Origin: Caprella mutica
Lineage: Eukaryota; Arthropoda; Malacostraca; Amphipoda; Caprellidae
Direction: 5' to 3'
Length of the DNA: 64,000 nt
Assembly: GCA_947561585.1 (NCBI GenBank)
Contig: CANNZV010002527.1
Span: 77,670 to 141,669 of the forward strand
The position numbers and the translations under genes were made by a program. Positions 23,051-33,838 of the stretch are shown here, one piece after another. A model generated the notes under the pieces. The model was not told the origin of the DNA and searched no databases. It saw only the letters and a list, made by a program, of their open reading frames with translations. Numbering within the stretch: the stretch's first letter is position 1; each line of letters starts with the position of its first letter.

Positions 23051-23569
23051 AATAGGGAATACAACAATCTACATTACGATTTCATATCAAAATATTCAAC
23101 ATATTATTTATGCTCTTTTTAAATATATAATTTTGCGTCCAATGGACAAATTATCCGCAGACGAATTTTCCGGTCACGAAAATTATTATAGATTTAATTA
23201 TCTTTTCAAATTGTTTACTATGTAATGGATAGACTACAAATCTAGCTTCCTGTTCATTTTTCAATTTTAAAATTACCCTGTATAAACATTGGCAGCACAA
23301 TCCAATCGAATGCAACCTAAACTATAAGTCGGAAATGACAATTCATTGTCTATCACTAATTGCCAATTATTCCCATCGAAAAAACCTCAATGGCGAATAT
23401 AATTGACGTAGTATCTCTTTGACTTATTTTCACGAACAATTTACTCTGCTAATTGAGTTTGGATTGATAGAAGCCATTCACAGGTCAGTGCTGCCATCTG
23501 CTGTTACAAACAAACATTTTATCATAAGAAATAAAATGTAATGAACTAGAACGGTATACGTTCTAAAAA

Positions 23570-23680
23570 TCTGATCAAATGGTTCTTGAATAATGACCAA
23601 TCGTCCCACCAATTTCATGCCATTTGGTTGAATTCTTTTTGAGTTATGCGAATAACAAGATCACAATCACCGGTAAAGTT
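23570..23680 (+). mobile_element. mariner 3'-end fragment, solo copy
   Basis: GATCAAATGGTTCTTGAATA, ATGACCAATCGTCCCACCAA and TTTTTGAGTTATGCGAATAA, the third copy of the segment at 430-530 and 18945-19040. Confidence 0.65.
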
Positions 23681-23783
23681 TGTACAAAGAACAGTATATC
23701 AAAAAAAGGTCGCCATACAGATCTAGTGGTTGTTGTACGGACAGAAAATTAGTTCAGTTGAGGATTTAAACTACGAAAGTTTT

Positions 23784-23816
23784 CTTTAACAGCATTTCAA
23801 AGAAATGCTGTTAAAG
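23784..23816. other. perfect hairpin, 15-bp stem, 3-nt loop
   Basis: CTTTAACAGCATTTC, AAA, GAAATGCTGTTAAAG. It lies just after a transposon fragment. No gene association was seen. Confidence 0.85.
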
Positions 23817-23964
23817 GTAAACAATCTCAAATTATTTTTAAATGAAAATCTTTTAATAATTATATAATTTACTTATATAAATGCACAAAATAATCTAGTA
23901 TTTATAACTGTCGCTTAAATTACTGAAAAATATGAAAAATGGTAATAATTTTTAATTTCACTTA

Positions 23965-24070
23965 TACAGTAGAACTCTTCTATGGTGATAGAGCTAGTAA
24001 GTAGCCTCTATAGTGAGCAATTTTTCTTTTATAGGTCTGCGATGAATTTTTTTCCGTTATCAATTTTAAT
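23965..24070. mobile_element. pogo-like MITE, left half
   Basis: TACAGTAGAACTCTTCTATG followed by a GTAGCCTCTATAGTGA block is the terminal sequence of the MITE family at 25995, 27585, 28338 and 33508. The other end is missing. Confidence 0.6.
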
Positions 24071-24606
24071 TGAATTAATTAAAATTAACCTAATAACGGA
24101 TAAAAAATTGGTATTGATGATGACCCGTTAATTTTAACGGGAAAGTACACTAGAATACATTCGTAATAGTTTTAAATATTTTCTACTTCTGCTTCAATAT
24201 ATATTTCTGAATTTGAAACAATAGAAAGCAAACACTAAATAGGTACTGTATCACTATATAGCTACCATTGTTAGCACTATATAGATATCATTGTTAACAC
24301 TATATAGATACAATTGATAACACTGTACAATTTCATTGTTCCAGTACAACATCTTCCTCTTCAGTTCGGGAACACAATAATCTTCTCACATTCTGGAATG
24401 GAATTCAAATTATAATTAACGCTGAATGCATTCCAGCGAAAATCCGGTGACAATCTAAATAAGGAATGCCTTTACTTAATTAACGCCTTAATGTTCTAAA
24501 TACTATGTAATTATAGCATTTTGTAAATATAAATATTGATTGTATAAATATAATCAATATTTTAGAATTGTAATGCTGTGACATAGAATTATTAAAAATA
24601 TGTTTA

Positions 24607-24797
24607 TTAAGGGCAGTACACACGTAGGTTTTTTTTTGTCTTTCCACCGCACTTTTTGCTAAGCTCCTCCTACTTTTTCCACGAGAAAATAATAATTATA
24701 TCGCTTTTTCTTATATTCTCGTGGAAAAAATAGGAGGAGCTTAGCAAAAAGTCAGGTGGAAAGACTTAAAAACCCTACGTGTGAACGGCCCCCTTAA
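24607..24797. mobile_element. palindromic MITE with TTAA target duplication
   Basis: TTAA at 24607-24610 and 24794-24797 flank GGGCAGTACACACGTAGG and CCTACGTGTGAACGGCCCCC. The two arms (GTCTTTCCACC...TTTTTGCTAAGCTCCTCCTA and its complement) run for about 75 bp and meet in an AT-rich loop. TTAA duplication is typical of piggyBac-like and Kolobok transposons. Partial copies of the family lie at 25610-25702 and 26655-26793, all in or before beat introns. Confidence 0.85.
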
Positions 24798-24900
24798 GAC
24801 TAATTTTAATTTTTAATATTAGATTGAAAGATAGAACCTAACTATCGACATATAATATTGTTAATCAATTGTACATGAATATACTTTATTAATAATAAAT

Positions 24901-24918
24901 ATAATTTTTATTTCCAGA
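24901..24918 (+). other. possible splice acceptor ending a 5'-UTR intron
   Basis: TTTTTATTTCCAG ends at 24918, 40 bases before the beat start codon. If real, at least one untranslated exon lies upstream, and the promoter is not in the immediate flank. Confidence 0.45.
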
Positions 24919-24958
24919 CTCAACATCAGCAGTTCACTAAACGAAATTAACGAAGAAA

Positions 24959-27900
24959 ATGATACCTCTTCCACTCTCCAACCTGTTTTCTCTATCCTTC
25001 CTCCTCTTCCTATCTACTTCATTGCATACTTTAGCCACCATCAATAATGTAACTACCACCCCAAAATCAAACACTAATTACAGTTTAATACATACGCCAT
25101 TTGCTCTGCAAAACCATACACTGTACCATAAAAATGAAGCGCACAGAAAAAGAGGTCTGAGAGCAATATCTCTGGTGCAGAAGAGGCTGTACAGGGATGT
25201 GTCCACTGAGGCACCTTTTTTAACAAGTACCAGTGGTACTGAAGAGGAGTTTGAGATGTACCACCCTTTGGGCACCCTAGGACCCTATGAAGAACGCTGG
25301 TTTCCTGAAGCCTACCTAAATAATCACAGGAGAATGGATGGGTAATATAAGTGTGAATGGTGGTCATTCTACCGTAATAATAGTCTGAATAATAGTTTAG
25401 TCTTTATTCATGAATTTCAATGATCATATCTACATCTTCCTTACCTATACCAACAAAGGGTAAGTTCCAAGATATCGGACGTTTAACACGTTTTCGGACA
25501 TGGAAGGAAGAGATATATATTAATTATAGTATTTACCTTCCATTTCAGTTGGTATTCACGATACCTGCAGGTATCATGGATACAAACTAAAATAAATAAT
25601 TAGTATATAGTTTTTTCTTATATTCTCGTGGAAAAAGTAGGAGGAGCTTAGCAAAAAGTCTGGTGGAAAGACTTAAAAACCCTACGTGTGTACGGTCCTT
25701 TAGACCATCTTATCACCCACAGAGCTTCTACCGGAGACACCGGGGTAGAGATATTGTCTCTGGATATGCCATCCCTTGTGAGAGAAGGCGACAATGTGAG
25801 TCTGACCTGTCACTTCAGGATGTTAGGTCCTAACCAAACTCTGTACACAGTCAACTGGTGGAGAGAAAAAGATCAGTTCTTCACCTTCAACATCGACAAG
25901 AGTAACAACAAGAGTTCCTATAGGTTCCCTGGTATCAATGTGAATGTAAGTTGTGGTATACATTTGTCCCACACAGTACATGGCTTTCTTTATACAGTAG
26001 AGCACTATATAGAGCTTACTTCATTATATAGGGTTCAAGAAATGCAAAAAAACTAATGTATTATAAGGTAGACTACACATTTTTTTTAATGAAATAATTA
26101 TACAGAGTAATTCATTATCAGGATGGTTAACTATACAGGATTTCATTATAGAGGAGTTGTACTGTAATGACTAATGCCATAGAGTGATATAGTTTTCAAT
26201 TACCTAAAAATAGCATTTGAATTTAAATTTGATGGAATTTTGCTATTTTAACATTGAAGTCAAAATTAGGAAGTAGATACATTCTGTCAAATCTCAGTCT
26301 ATATAATTCTATTTTTGTCAGATAATTTAGAGATTTGATCAATTTATGAAAGTTCTACTAATTTTTTAATGAAGCTTTAAGATTAATATAGGGTTTTTAA
26401 AACCCTAGAAGCATCAGCTTTTCTGTGATTTATGTATTCCAAATATAAATAAATAAGAGTCTGGCCAAATTGATAAATAAGATAAAGTTGCCGTCCTCTT
26501 ACAGGAAGGTATGTCCACGGAGAGGTCTGTAGTTCTAATCAACGTGAACGAGAACAGCAGTGGTCTGTACAAGTGTGAGGTTATGGCAGAGGGACCAGCT
26601 TTCAAAACAGCAGTCATGTCCAAGAACATGTCCGTAGTCAGTGAGTGAAACGTCTTACGAGGATTTTTTGAGTCTTTCCATCAAACTTTTTGCTAAGATC
26701 CTCCTACTTTTTCAACAAGACTTTTGAATCAAATAAGAAAAAAAAAAGTCTGGTGGAAAGATTTAAAAAAGCCTGTGTGTGTACGGCCCTTTACACGAAT
26801 CGTTATGTTCAAGAACGTGTCAGCAGTTAGTGAGTGAAATGTCTTACGAGACTCGTCATGTCTGAGAACATGTCTGTAGTCAGACACGGTCCAAACCACT
26901 GTCAAGGGATATAACATCGATACAATTTGGTCTTTACTGCATGCATCTAATTGTTAGGTAACTTATGGTATTTACACTGTACATTCAAGAAAAAGAGTCC
27001 CATGACCATTTTTCTCAATTCACAAATTGTATAATTAAAAAAAAACGAAACGTTACTAATATTTGTAATTGTGGACATTATGGATTCAGTCTGATATCTG
27101 AAGATAAATTTAAAAGATATTACAGATTACCAAAATTGAAAACTTATTGTGAAATTACTATTATCACAGTGACTCTTTTTTCTGATAGTACACACTGAAG
27201 GATATGATAATAATATGATTTCGAGGTGAATTATCAATAATTTCAAGTCAATAAGAATCTATTGAACTCAGGGATTTCAAATGAACTCAAGATAATTAAT
27301 TCAAAAACATTTATCTAATAAATTTTATGTTAATGATATATACTTCTTAACCACATGTTCATAATTTTCAGTTCCACCTAAGTACGTGACCCTGTCAGAT
27401 GTTTCTCAACATCATTACCGTCCTGGACAGTTAGTGAACATCAGCTGTACGGCAATGGAGTCTAAACCAAAGTCTATTCTTACTTGGAGAATAAACGGCA
27501 ACCCAGTGAGCTTGTTTGTAGTACATATCCATTGAATAAATTAATAAAAAACTAGTTATCTTTGTCTATGTTAGAAACATGATACAGTAGAACTCCTCTA
27601 TAGTGAATGAGTTAGGATGTCGCCTGAATAGTCAAAATTCTTTCTTTAGTATGACATAAAATGGACATTTGTTTTCTAAAACTGACTTCAGTTTATCACA
27701 TACTAAATAAAATCTGGTAACTATTCAGGTTACATCCTAACTCATTCACTATAGAGGAGTCCTACTGTAATATCATTGAATTAGGAAAAAATAACTTATT
27801 ATTGTTATTAACATTTTTCATCAGATTTCTATAGTGAAATCGATACAATTTCTTAATAAAGCACAATTATCTACTTCTTCTAAATTCTTGAAATAGGTAC

Positions 27901-30529
27901 AACTTTCCTTAAATAAAAAAGTTTTTATTTCAGGTAAACAAGATGCTGATCACCAATGCCCCAGACATTTCTTCCAATTCCACTGGTAGAATAACTAGCT
28001 TCTCCACTTTGGTACTGAAGGCCCCTAGTTACTTCAAAGATGGCGAGGCTCGTATAGCGTGCATTGCCCGCATTAATGGCTACAGGATGGACATGAAGAC
28101 CATGAGAGTAAGGCTAAACACTAGTCCTAGTGCTGCCTACAATATTCTCAGCTCGGGAAATCTAGGTAAGAACTAGGGTTATATAAATGGTTTCAGGAAG
28201 GATACCCACAGAAAAAATGCCCGAATAGAAAAAAATCCCATAGGTACATATAAAAGTCCACGAGGAAACAATTTCACAGTAAATTTGAAACTTGAATTAT
28301 ATAATTTGTTACAGATATACGATATATGGTCATTATACAGTATAACTCCTTTATAATCGTGCGCGGACAAAATGCCTACGGACAAAATGCCTACGGACAA
28401 AATGCCTAACGGACAAAACGCCTAACGGACAAAATGCCTAAAATGCATTTATACTTTTTTCAAATATTGAAGTTGTGGACCAAAATTTAAAATAAGTTAG
28501 ACCAAATGGAAACAAAGAGTTTTGTGTCAGAGAGAGTTTACTAAATCACTTTCACATTGAATATGAACATTTGTAACTCAGCGTGCATAGTGTAAACACT
28601 CTCTTATTTCATCTCACTGTGTTTGTGATTTATCACTAAAGTGTTTGCTCTATTCATCAAATCGCTCTAAGAAATTAATCTGCCTACATTTTGCCATTTT
28701 TATTGGATATCTATAATCATCTTCTTTTATTTTCATTTTTTTAAAGAAATCTTTAATCATCTTATTCTATTTTCATTTTTTTAAATATTGTTTATTCTAT
28801 AAGATAGCTATAACCATCTTCAATCTATAGTGATATTTATAGTTGCTTTTGAAGTTCCAAAGCAAGTTAAGTAATTACAATGTTTATAGAAGTTAGTACT
28901 GACATGCAATTAACTACTCTGCTTATGAAAAATGCCACCGATATTAGTTTTATTCAACTACCTTTATAGTATTAAAAGTTCCGATGGAAAAAAATCTGAA
29001 TTCTTTATGAGATGTAACTGGGACGTAGTATACATTTTTTTCTTATGTTTTACAGAAATTTAAAAAAATATTATTTGATGTTCAATTATGATAAGTTATA
29101 TTACAGTATAATGTATTCTGTTCTTTATTTACCAATACTCAATCCATTACAGATATCACTTCGATGTTTTTTATTCTGCCCTTTTATTTAAATATGAAGT
29201 TAATTCTTTTTTCACTTGGCAACATTCTTTTACGTCATTATTTTACAATTTCCATTTTCTTTATTCATATATTTTGTTCATTAGGCATTCTGTCCTTTAG
29301 GCATTTTGTCCGTTAGGCATTCTGTCCGTTACGCATTTTGTCTGTAGGCATTTTGTCCGTAGGCATTCTGTCCTAGTACCTTTATAATGTACTCCTGTAT
29401 ATTAAGCTACCCTGATTAATAAATTCTGAGTAATGAACTACTCTGGGTAGTGGACATATTTAATTTAGTCTGTGATAAAAAGGCTGTCAGTTATTCATGT
29501 ATTATTATATAGTAAATTAGCTGTAGTTCATTAAAGAGGAGTTCTACCAGTACAATTCCTCTACAACGAAGTCCTGTATGGCGTACCATCTTAAGCCATC
29601 CTAAAACGGAACCCTAATTTAAAGTAGTATATTTCAATAAATATTGAAGTTACATGTTTCTTTCTAATATCATTTTGTTTGTTGAACCCTTCTATATCCA
29701 CATTTACATTTTCAAGAAGTTTTATTCATTTTTGTGAAAGTTATAACGATTTTATTGATGGGTGGTGAAAATGACTGAGGTACCTACTCTTGTTAATATT
29801 TAAATTTGTGTCTTCCTTTTTGTACTTAATCACATTTCTCCATATTGTCACTATTTTATAAAAGGTGTATTTATTTTAATGCTTTTAAAACCTGGAAAGA
29901 ACTACGTTTTATTAATAAGGTTTTTGTAAAATAGTGATATTCTTGAAGTTTGAACTTACTCCATTTTCCGTTTTCTGATCATTTGCACAAAGCCATTTTC
30001 ACCACCCATTAATAAAATAGGTATAACATTCACATAAATAAATAAATTCTCAAAATTCAAAGAGAATGGAGAACGGTTCAACAAACAAAATGATATCAGA
30101 AAGAAATAGACACCTCAAATAGTTGTAGAAATATACTAACTTAACACGTTCCTGCGATGTGACCCACCGGTGGGTCACATTGGTTTTTTTTAGATTAGAA
30201 GATCGAAGCTTTTTCTCTTCAACTAATATTTCTTTTAAAGGTGTATATTCATATCCTAAAGAAGGATATATTGTACATAAAATAAGAAGAAGTATAATAT
30301 TATAAATTAAGATTTTTCTGTCCAAATCAAACTGAAATTATGACCGTTAAAGCTGTCGCAGGAAATGTGTTGAATTTGGGTTCCATTGTTTTTGTGACAA
30401 CCTGTATAGGATCTTTAAATTGTTGTAAAGTTCATTAACGAATTATTTTTTTCAGGTACTACAGTCCCTTGTCGCCACTCACAGATATTTCTATCACTTC
30501 TCTCTCTTCTATACCCCCTCATTAGCTGA
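24959..30529 (+). CDS. beaten path (beat)-like immunoglobulin-domain protein, six coding exons
   Basis: Exons 24959-25341, 25723-25945, 26505-26640, 27372-27505, 27934-28165 and 30456-30529 have GT/AG ends and matching phases and sum to 394 codons with the TGA. Exon 1 starts with a signal peptide (hydrophobic core FSLSFLLFLS) and a roughly 100-residue low-similarity segment with a basic RKRGLR site. Exons 2-3 form a V-type Ig domain (VSLTCHF...VNWWREKDQFF...NSSGLYKCEV). Exons 4-5 form a second Ig-like domain (VNISCTAM...ILTWRINGNPV...ARIACIARI). The last exon gives a short hydrophobic end, QIFLSLLSLLYPLIS, which could be a lipid-anchor signal. Beat proteins are cell-surface or secreted partners of Side receptors in axon guidance. 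The long N-terminal segment is unusual for the family and is the least certain join. Confidence 0.82.
25458..25590. mobile_element. TAAGTTCCGA-family MITE in beat intron 1
   Basis: GGGTAAGTTCCAAGATATCGGACG starts the copy, and TTCACGATACCTGCAGGTAT is the conserved inner motif also seen at 48570 and 55590. The other terminus is not clear. Confidence 0.6.
25610..25702. mobile_element. TTAA-type MITE, right half, beside the exon 2 acceptor
   Basis: TTCTTATATTCTCGTGGAAA to CCTACGTGTGTACGGTCCTT equals the right arm of the element at 24607-24797. It ends about 20 bp before the AG at 25721-25722 that begins Ig exon 2. Confidence 0.85.
25995..26164. mobile_element. pogo-like MITE in beat intron 2
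   Basis: TA-flanked ends CAGTAGAGCACTATATAG and ATAGAGGAGTTGTACTG. 170 bp, non-coding. The ends resemble Tigger/pogo terminal repeats. Confidence 0.7.
26655..26793. mobile_element. TTAA-type MITE in beat intron 3, diverged copy
   Basis: GAGTCTTTCCATCAAACTTT, TTGCTAAGATCCTCCTACTT and GTCTGGTGGAAAGATTTAAA...GTGTGTACGGCCC match both arms of the 24607-24797 element, with a changed loop. Confidence 0.75.
27585..27767. mobile_element. pogo-like MITE in beat intron 4, best copy
   Basis: TA on both sides (27583-27584 and 27768-27769). Inverted ends CAGTAGAACTCCTCTATAG and CTATAGAGGAGTCCTACTG, extending about 55 bp through ATGAGTTAGGATGT. 183 bp. Confidence 0.85.
28338..29550. mobile_element. pogo-like MITE split by a foldback insertion, beat intron 5
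   Basis: CAGTATAACTCCTTTATAAT before 28357 joins GTACTCCTGTATATTAAG after 29388 to give the usual start of this MITE family. AAAGAGGAGTTCTAC near 29547 is its other end. The foldback element lies inside it. Confidence 0.75.
28358..29378. mobile_element. foldback-type transposon, copy 2, 1.02 kb
   Basis: Short arms of CGGACAAAATGCCTA (28363-28440) and TTAGGCATTTTGTCCG (29280-29370) enclose a spacer related to that of copy 1. A perfect 10-bp target duplication CCTTTATAAT is present at 28348-28357 and 29379-29388. Target duplications of 9-10 bp fit foldback/MULE elements. It has far fewer arm repeats than copy 1 (about 5 per side). Confidence 0.88.
29660..30110. mobile_element. element with about 115-bp inverted ends, beat intron 5
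   Basis: TTCTTTCTAATATCATTTTG and onward to GATGGGTGGTGAAAATG (29660-29773) is inverted at 29993-30110 (CATTTTCACCACCCATTAAT to CAAAATGATATCAGAAAGAA). The core is AT-rich and non-coding. No target duplication was defined. Confidence 0.75.
30140..30377. mobile_element. piggyBac-like MITE with a 24-bp central-symmetry palindrome
   Basis: Ends TTAACACGTTCCTGCGA and TCGCAGGAAATGTGTTGAA are inverted, with TTAA at the left tip. A perfect palindrome at 30157-30180 (ATGTGACCCACC and its complement) lies just inside the left end. No transposase. Confidence 0.65.
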
Positions 30530-30536
30530 AAAAGAA

Positions 30537-30547
30537 CCCCCCCCCCC
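30537..30547. repeat. C11 homopolymer
   Basis: An eleven-base C run begins eight bases after the beat stop codon, in the 3' untranslated region. Confidence 0.9.
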
Positions 30548-30856
30548 TCCCTTTCAAATAACTTTTAGGACATCCCTAGCAACTTCTGCAGAAATGACAT
30601 AAAATGTTTTAATTAATATGAAAAAGATAGAAAATTGGTAAGAAGTTATAAACAACTAATATGATTTTTGTTGAAATATTTTTAATTTTACATTCTTTTA
30701 CGAATGATTTATATTGGCAATATTCTTTTTCTTTTAAACACGAATTCTTTTTAAATTTTATAATAAAAGCATAGTTCAGCAGCATAATACTAACTGGAAC
30801 CCCTATTTGCAGATACCATATTTAAACTTTTGCCCTTATATTATTAGTTTATATTA

Positions 30857-31013
30857 GGGCCCTGTCACACCAGCGTTTTTGGAGCGTTTTCTACGCTCTA
30901 AAAATGTCGCGTAACATGGATACATATGATATAGGTTTAACAATGATTTCATCAGAGTCAAAAACGCTGTGAAAATGCTGTGAAAAAACGCTCGTGTGAC
31001 ATTACCTATAAGT
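30857..31013. mobile_element. MITE with GTCACACNAGCGTTTTT ends
   Basis: GGGCCCTGTCACACCAGCGT at the left and ACGCTCGTGTGACATTACC at the right are inverted over about 25 bp. 157 bp, non-coding. Superfamily not assigned. Confidence 0.75.
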
Positions 31014-31167
31014 TTACCTCGTTGTTGTATTTGTGCTTCCAATAAAATGCCTAAGTGTTGTTCAAAGAAATTGTTAACAATGCGCTCATTAATTTCAACA
31101 CCGTCATAATTCAAATAGAACGAATTTTTGGTTACGTACCCCATTTATCTCAAAAAATACGAATCTA

Positions 31168-31332
31168 GGGTAAGTTCCGAATTATCGGTCAGTACTACAT
31201 CTTCGGATATATGAGAAAAACAATATAAAAATTATTAGATAGCACTGTGTATAATAATAACAATTTTTATATTGTTTTTTCTTATATGTCCGAAGATGTA
31301 GTACTGACCGTTAATTCGTTACTTATTTTACC
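31168..31332. mobile_element. TAAGTTCCGA-family MITE, near-perfect fold
   Basis: GGGTAAGTTCCGAATTATCG at the left and GTTAATTCGTTACTTATTTTACC at the right. The inner arms CAGTACTACATCTTCGGATA...GAAAAACAATATAAA are inverted almost exactly. Confidence 0.85.
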
Positions 31333-31884
31333 TAAAAAAAATTCATTTTACTCAAAACATGATTTTACGATTAATTTATATATACGTCCAGTGAAAATAA
31401 CCATTTTTGAGATATGCTGTTATTGAAATTAAAGAGCAAATTATTTAATGTTGCACAACAATATTGTTAACAATGTGGTTCTGCTGCGAAATTGTTAACA
31501 ATGTTAGCTGTTGTTATAATTGTTATATATCAGATCACGCTTATTACCATAGTCATAATAATGTTAATTAATATCCACTAATTTTAAATATCTTAGTAAT
31601 TATATCTGTAAAAATATAACAAGTGTATGAAATAAAAATGAATCACATGCAAATAATACAATAAAACAGAAAAAATACCGGGAAATATTACAGAATATAA
31701 ATTTTATCAAATTCTAAAATTATATAATTAAACCCTAGAGATAAATTTACAGTGGGGCCATAGAAGAGGGGAACTCCAATCAATCCATAACTCCGCCATA
31801 AATTAATTTCTGTGGCCCTCCACAACTACCTAACAATATATCATATAATCACTAACAATATATTATATTATTATATATTATATA
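31333..31884. other. no gene seen
   Basis: AT-rich intergenic sequence between two transposon copies. Confidence 0.4.
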
Positions 31885-32876
31885 CAGGGTGGGTCAAAAA
31901 AAAAAGTGGAACCCAACTTTGATTTGATATATCTCAGAAACTATAAACGTTATGATTTTTCTAAAATTACCATTGTGTTTGTTTACTATATTTACATAAA
32001 TAGTGAGAGATTCAAAATTATTTATATTTCAATATTGATGCAATAGTGATAATAGTAAACGGTTTCAAAAGCATGCTTGCGCACAAACAGAAAAATTACA
32101 AAAAAAATCTTTTTAACAAAAATACGTAACACAACAATCCTTCACACTATATCATTAACAAATCATTATTAAATAGATATTAAATCTTAATTTCTACACA
32201 TGCCCTCCATTTCTTGACATAATTCAATCCTTGTTCTCATTGCTGCCATAACTCTTTTAATTAATGCAGAATTTTCTTAGAGAAAATTCACTTCACTTGT
32301 GATTCTCTCATTCAAGTCGTCTGAGTTCACAGGCGTAGTTGAGTACTCTTTACTCTTCAATGTCCAAATAAGAAAAATCACCTGGTGTCATGTCCAGTGA
32401 TCCTGGGTTCCATTCATTTGCATAGATTAGTGCAATAATGCGATTGTTGAACACATCCATTAGCAAACGTCGCACAGCGATAGTTATGGCAGCAACGAGA
32501 ATATGGATTGAATTAGATAATTCGGGAAGAAATGGAGGACATGCGGAGGGAGTCGGTAGATAGTTAGGATAAATATAGTTTAAATATATATTTTATAATG
32601 GGTTGTTAATGATATGTTATAAATATGAAGGATTATCGTGTTTTTCTGTAATTAAAAACAATCTTCGTAACTCTATGTTTGTGCGCAAGCATACTTTTGA
32701 CACCATTTACTATAATCACTATTGCATCAATATTGAAGGTTGAATAGTTTTGAATTTCTCACCATTTATGTAAAAAAAGTAGACGAACACAATGGTGATA
32801 CTAGAAAAATCATAACATTAGTAGTTTCTGAGATATATTAATTCAAAGTTTGGTTCCGCTTTTTTTACCCACCCTG
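31885..32876. mobile_element. mariner-type element rebuilt as a long palindrome
   Basis: TA-flanked ends CAGGGTGGGTCAAAAAAAA and TTTTTTTACCCACCCTG. The inverted similarity runs far past the terminal repeat: 31885-32265 and 32485-32876 align along about 380 bp. Both arms encode, pointing inward from their own ends, the same transposase C-terminal piece (an MAA-RTRIEL-type stretch at 32205-32255 minus, and MAATRIWIEL at 32486-32545 plus). The left arm also keeps an IALIYANEWNPGSLDMTPGD stretch, equivalent to the third-Asp region of mariner-type transposases. The middle is unique. It is not coding-competent. Confidence 0.82.
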
Positions 32877-33507
32877 TATAGTAACTGTGAAAGGAAGATA
32901 TATTAATTAATACATGCTTGTAAAGAACCTTACCTTTTTTAAAAAAACATAAATTTCCATAAAGAAAACGATTAATAATCTGTATTGGAATTTCTAACAA
33001 CTGAAAATACAATAACTAACGCGGGTAATCAAAGAGCCAATCAGGACACCGGTAGAGACAGTCTAATGTGACGTAACAGAACCCTCCACCATTCACAGAC
33101 CAGATTTCAGTGACGTCATCATCAATGGATTTGTTTAGTTAATTAATGTATTGAAACTACACTTCTCTTTTTTCACAACTTATATTTTTATTGGAATAAT
33201 GTATCTCTTCTTGCATTAGACAATCACAATTAAATTATACATAAGAATCTAATTATAAAGTAAAGTTATATTAACGCAAACGTTTGGGAAAGGTCCTAAA
33301 AATGTTGTCATAGTTATGAAATTATTGAATAAGCAACATTAACCTAATTAACAATAGGAGAGAATACTAATTGAATAATGGAGATTATATTCTATACTGT
33401 AGATCTATTATTCATACATGGCAGATGAACGCTATAGTTATAAAAACCTAGTATAAACAGTGTAATTATTTGTTAATTGCACATCTAATTTTCCTTGTCG
33501 ACTCATA

Positions 33508-33639
33508 CAGAAAAACTCCTCTATAATGAAATCCTGGAAGGAAGTAGCCTCTATAGTAAAAAAAATTTCTTTAGTCTGCCATAAAATGCCTATTAGTTTT
33601 CTTTCTCAACTGGATTTCATTATAGAGCAGTTGTACTCT
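33508..33639. mobile_element. pogo-like MITE
   Basis: CAGAAAAACTCCTCTATAAT at the left, TTCATTATAGAGCAGTTGTAC at the right. The central CTGCCATAAAATG is shared with other copies. The open frame at 33526-33720 overlaps it and is not a gene. Confidence 0.7.
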
Positions 33640-33838
33640 ACATGTAATTCCAATGCATTTATTAAATACTTATTTGGTCTCTGTATTTTCACCTATAAAA
33701 TGAGAATAGTATTAAAATGATTTTGGTTAAATAATTGTTCTTATTTGTCCGAGTAAAATTATTAAATTTTAATCGCGTGCTTGCTATTAGTTTTTTTTTT
33801 ATGTGATTCAATGTTATTTATTGCAGATATTTATTTAC

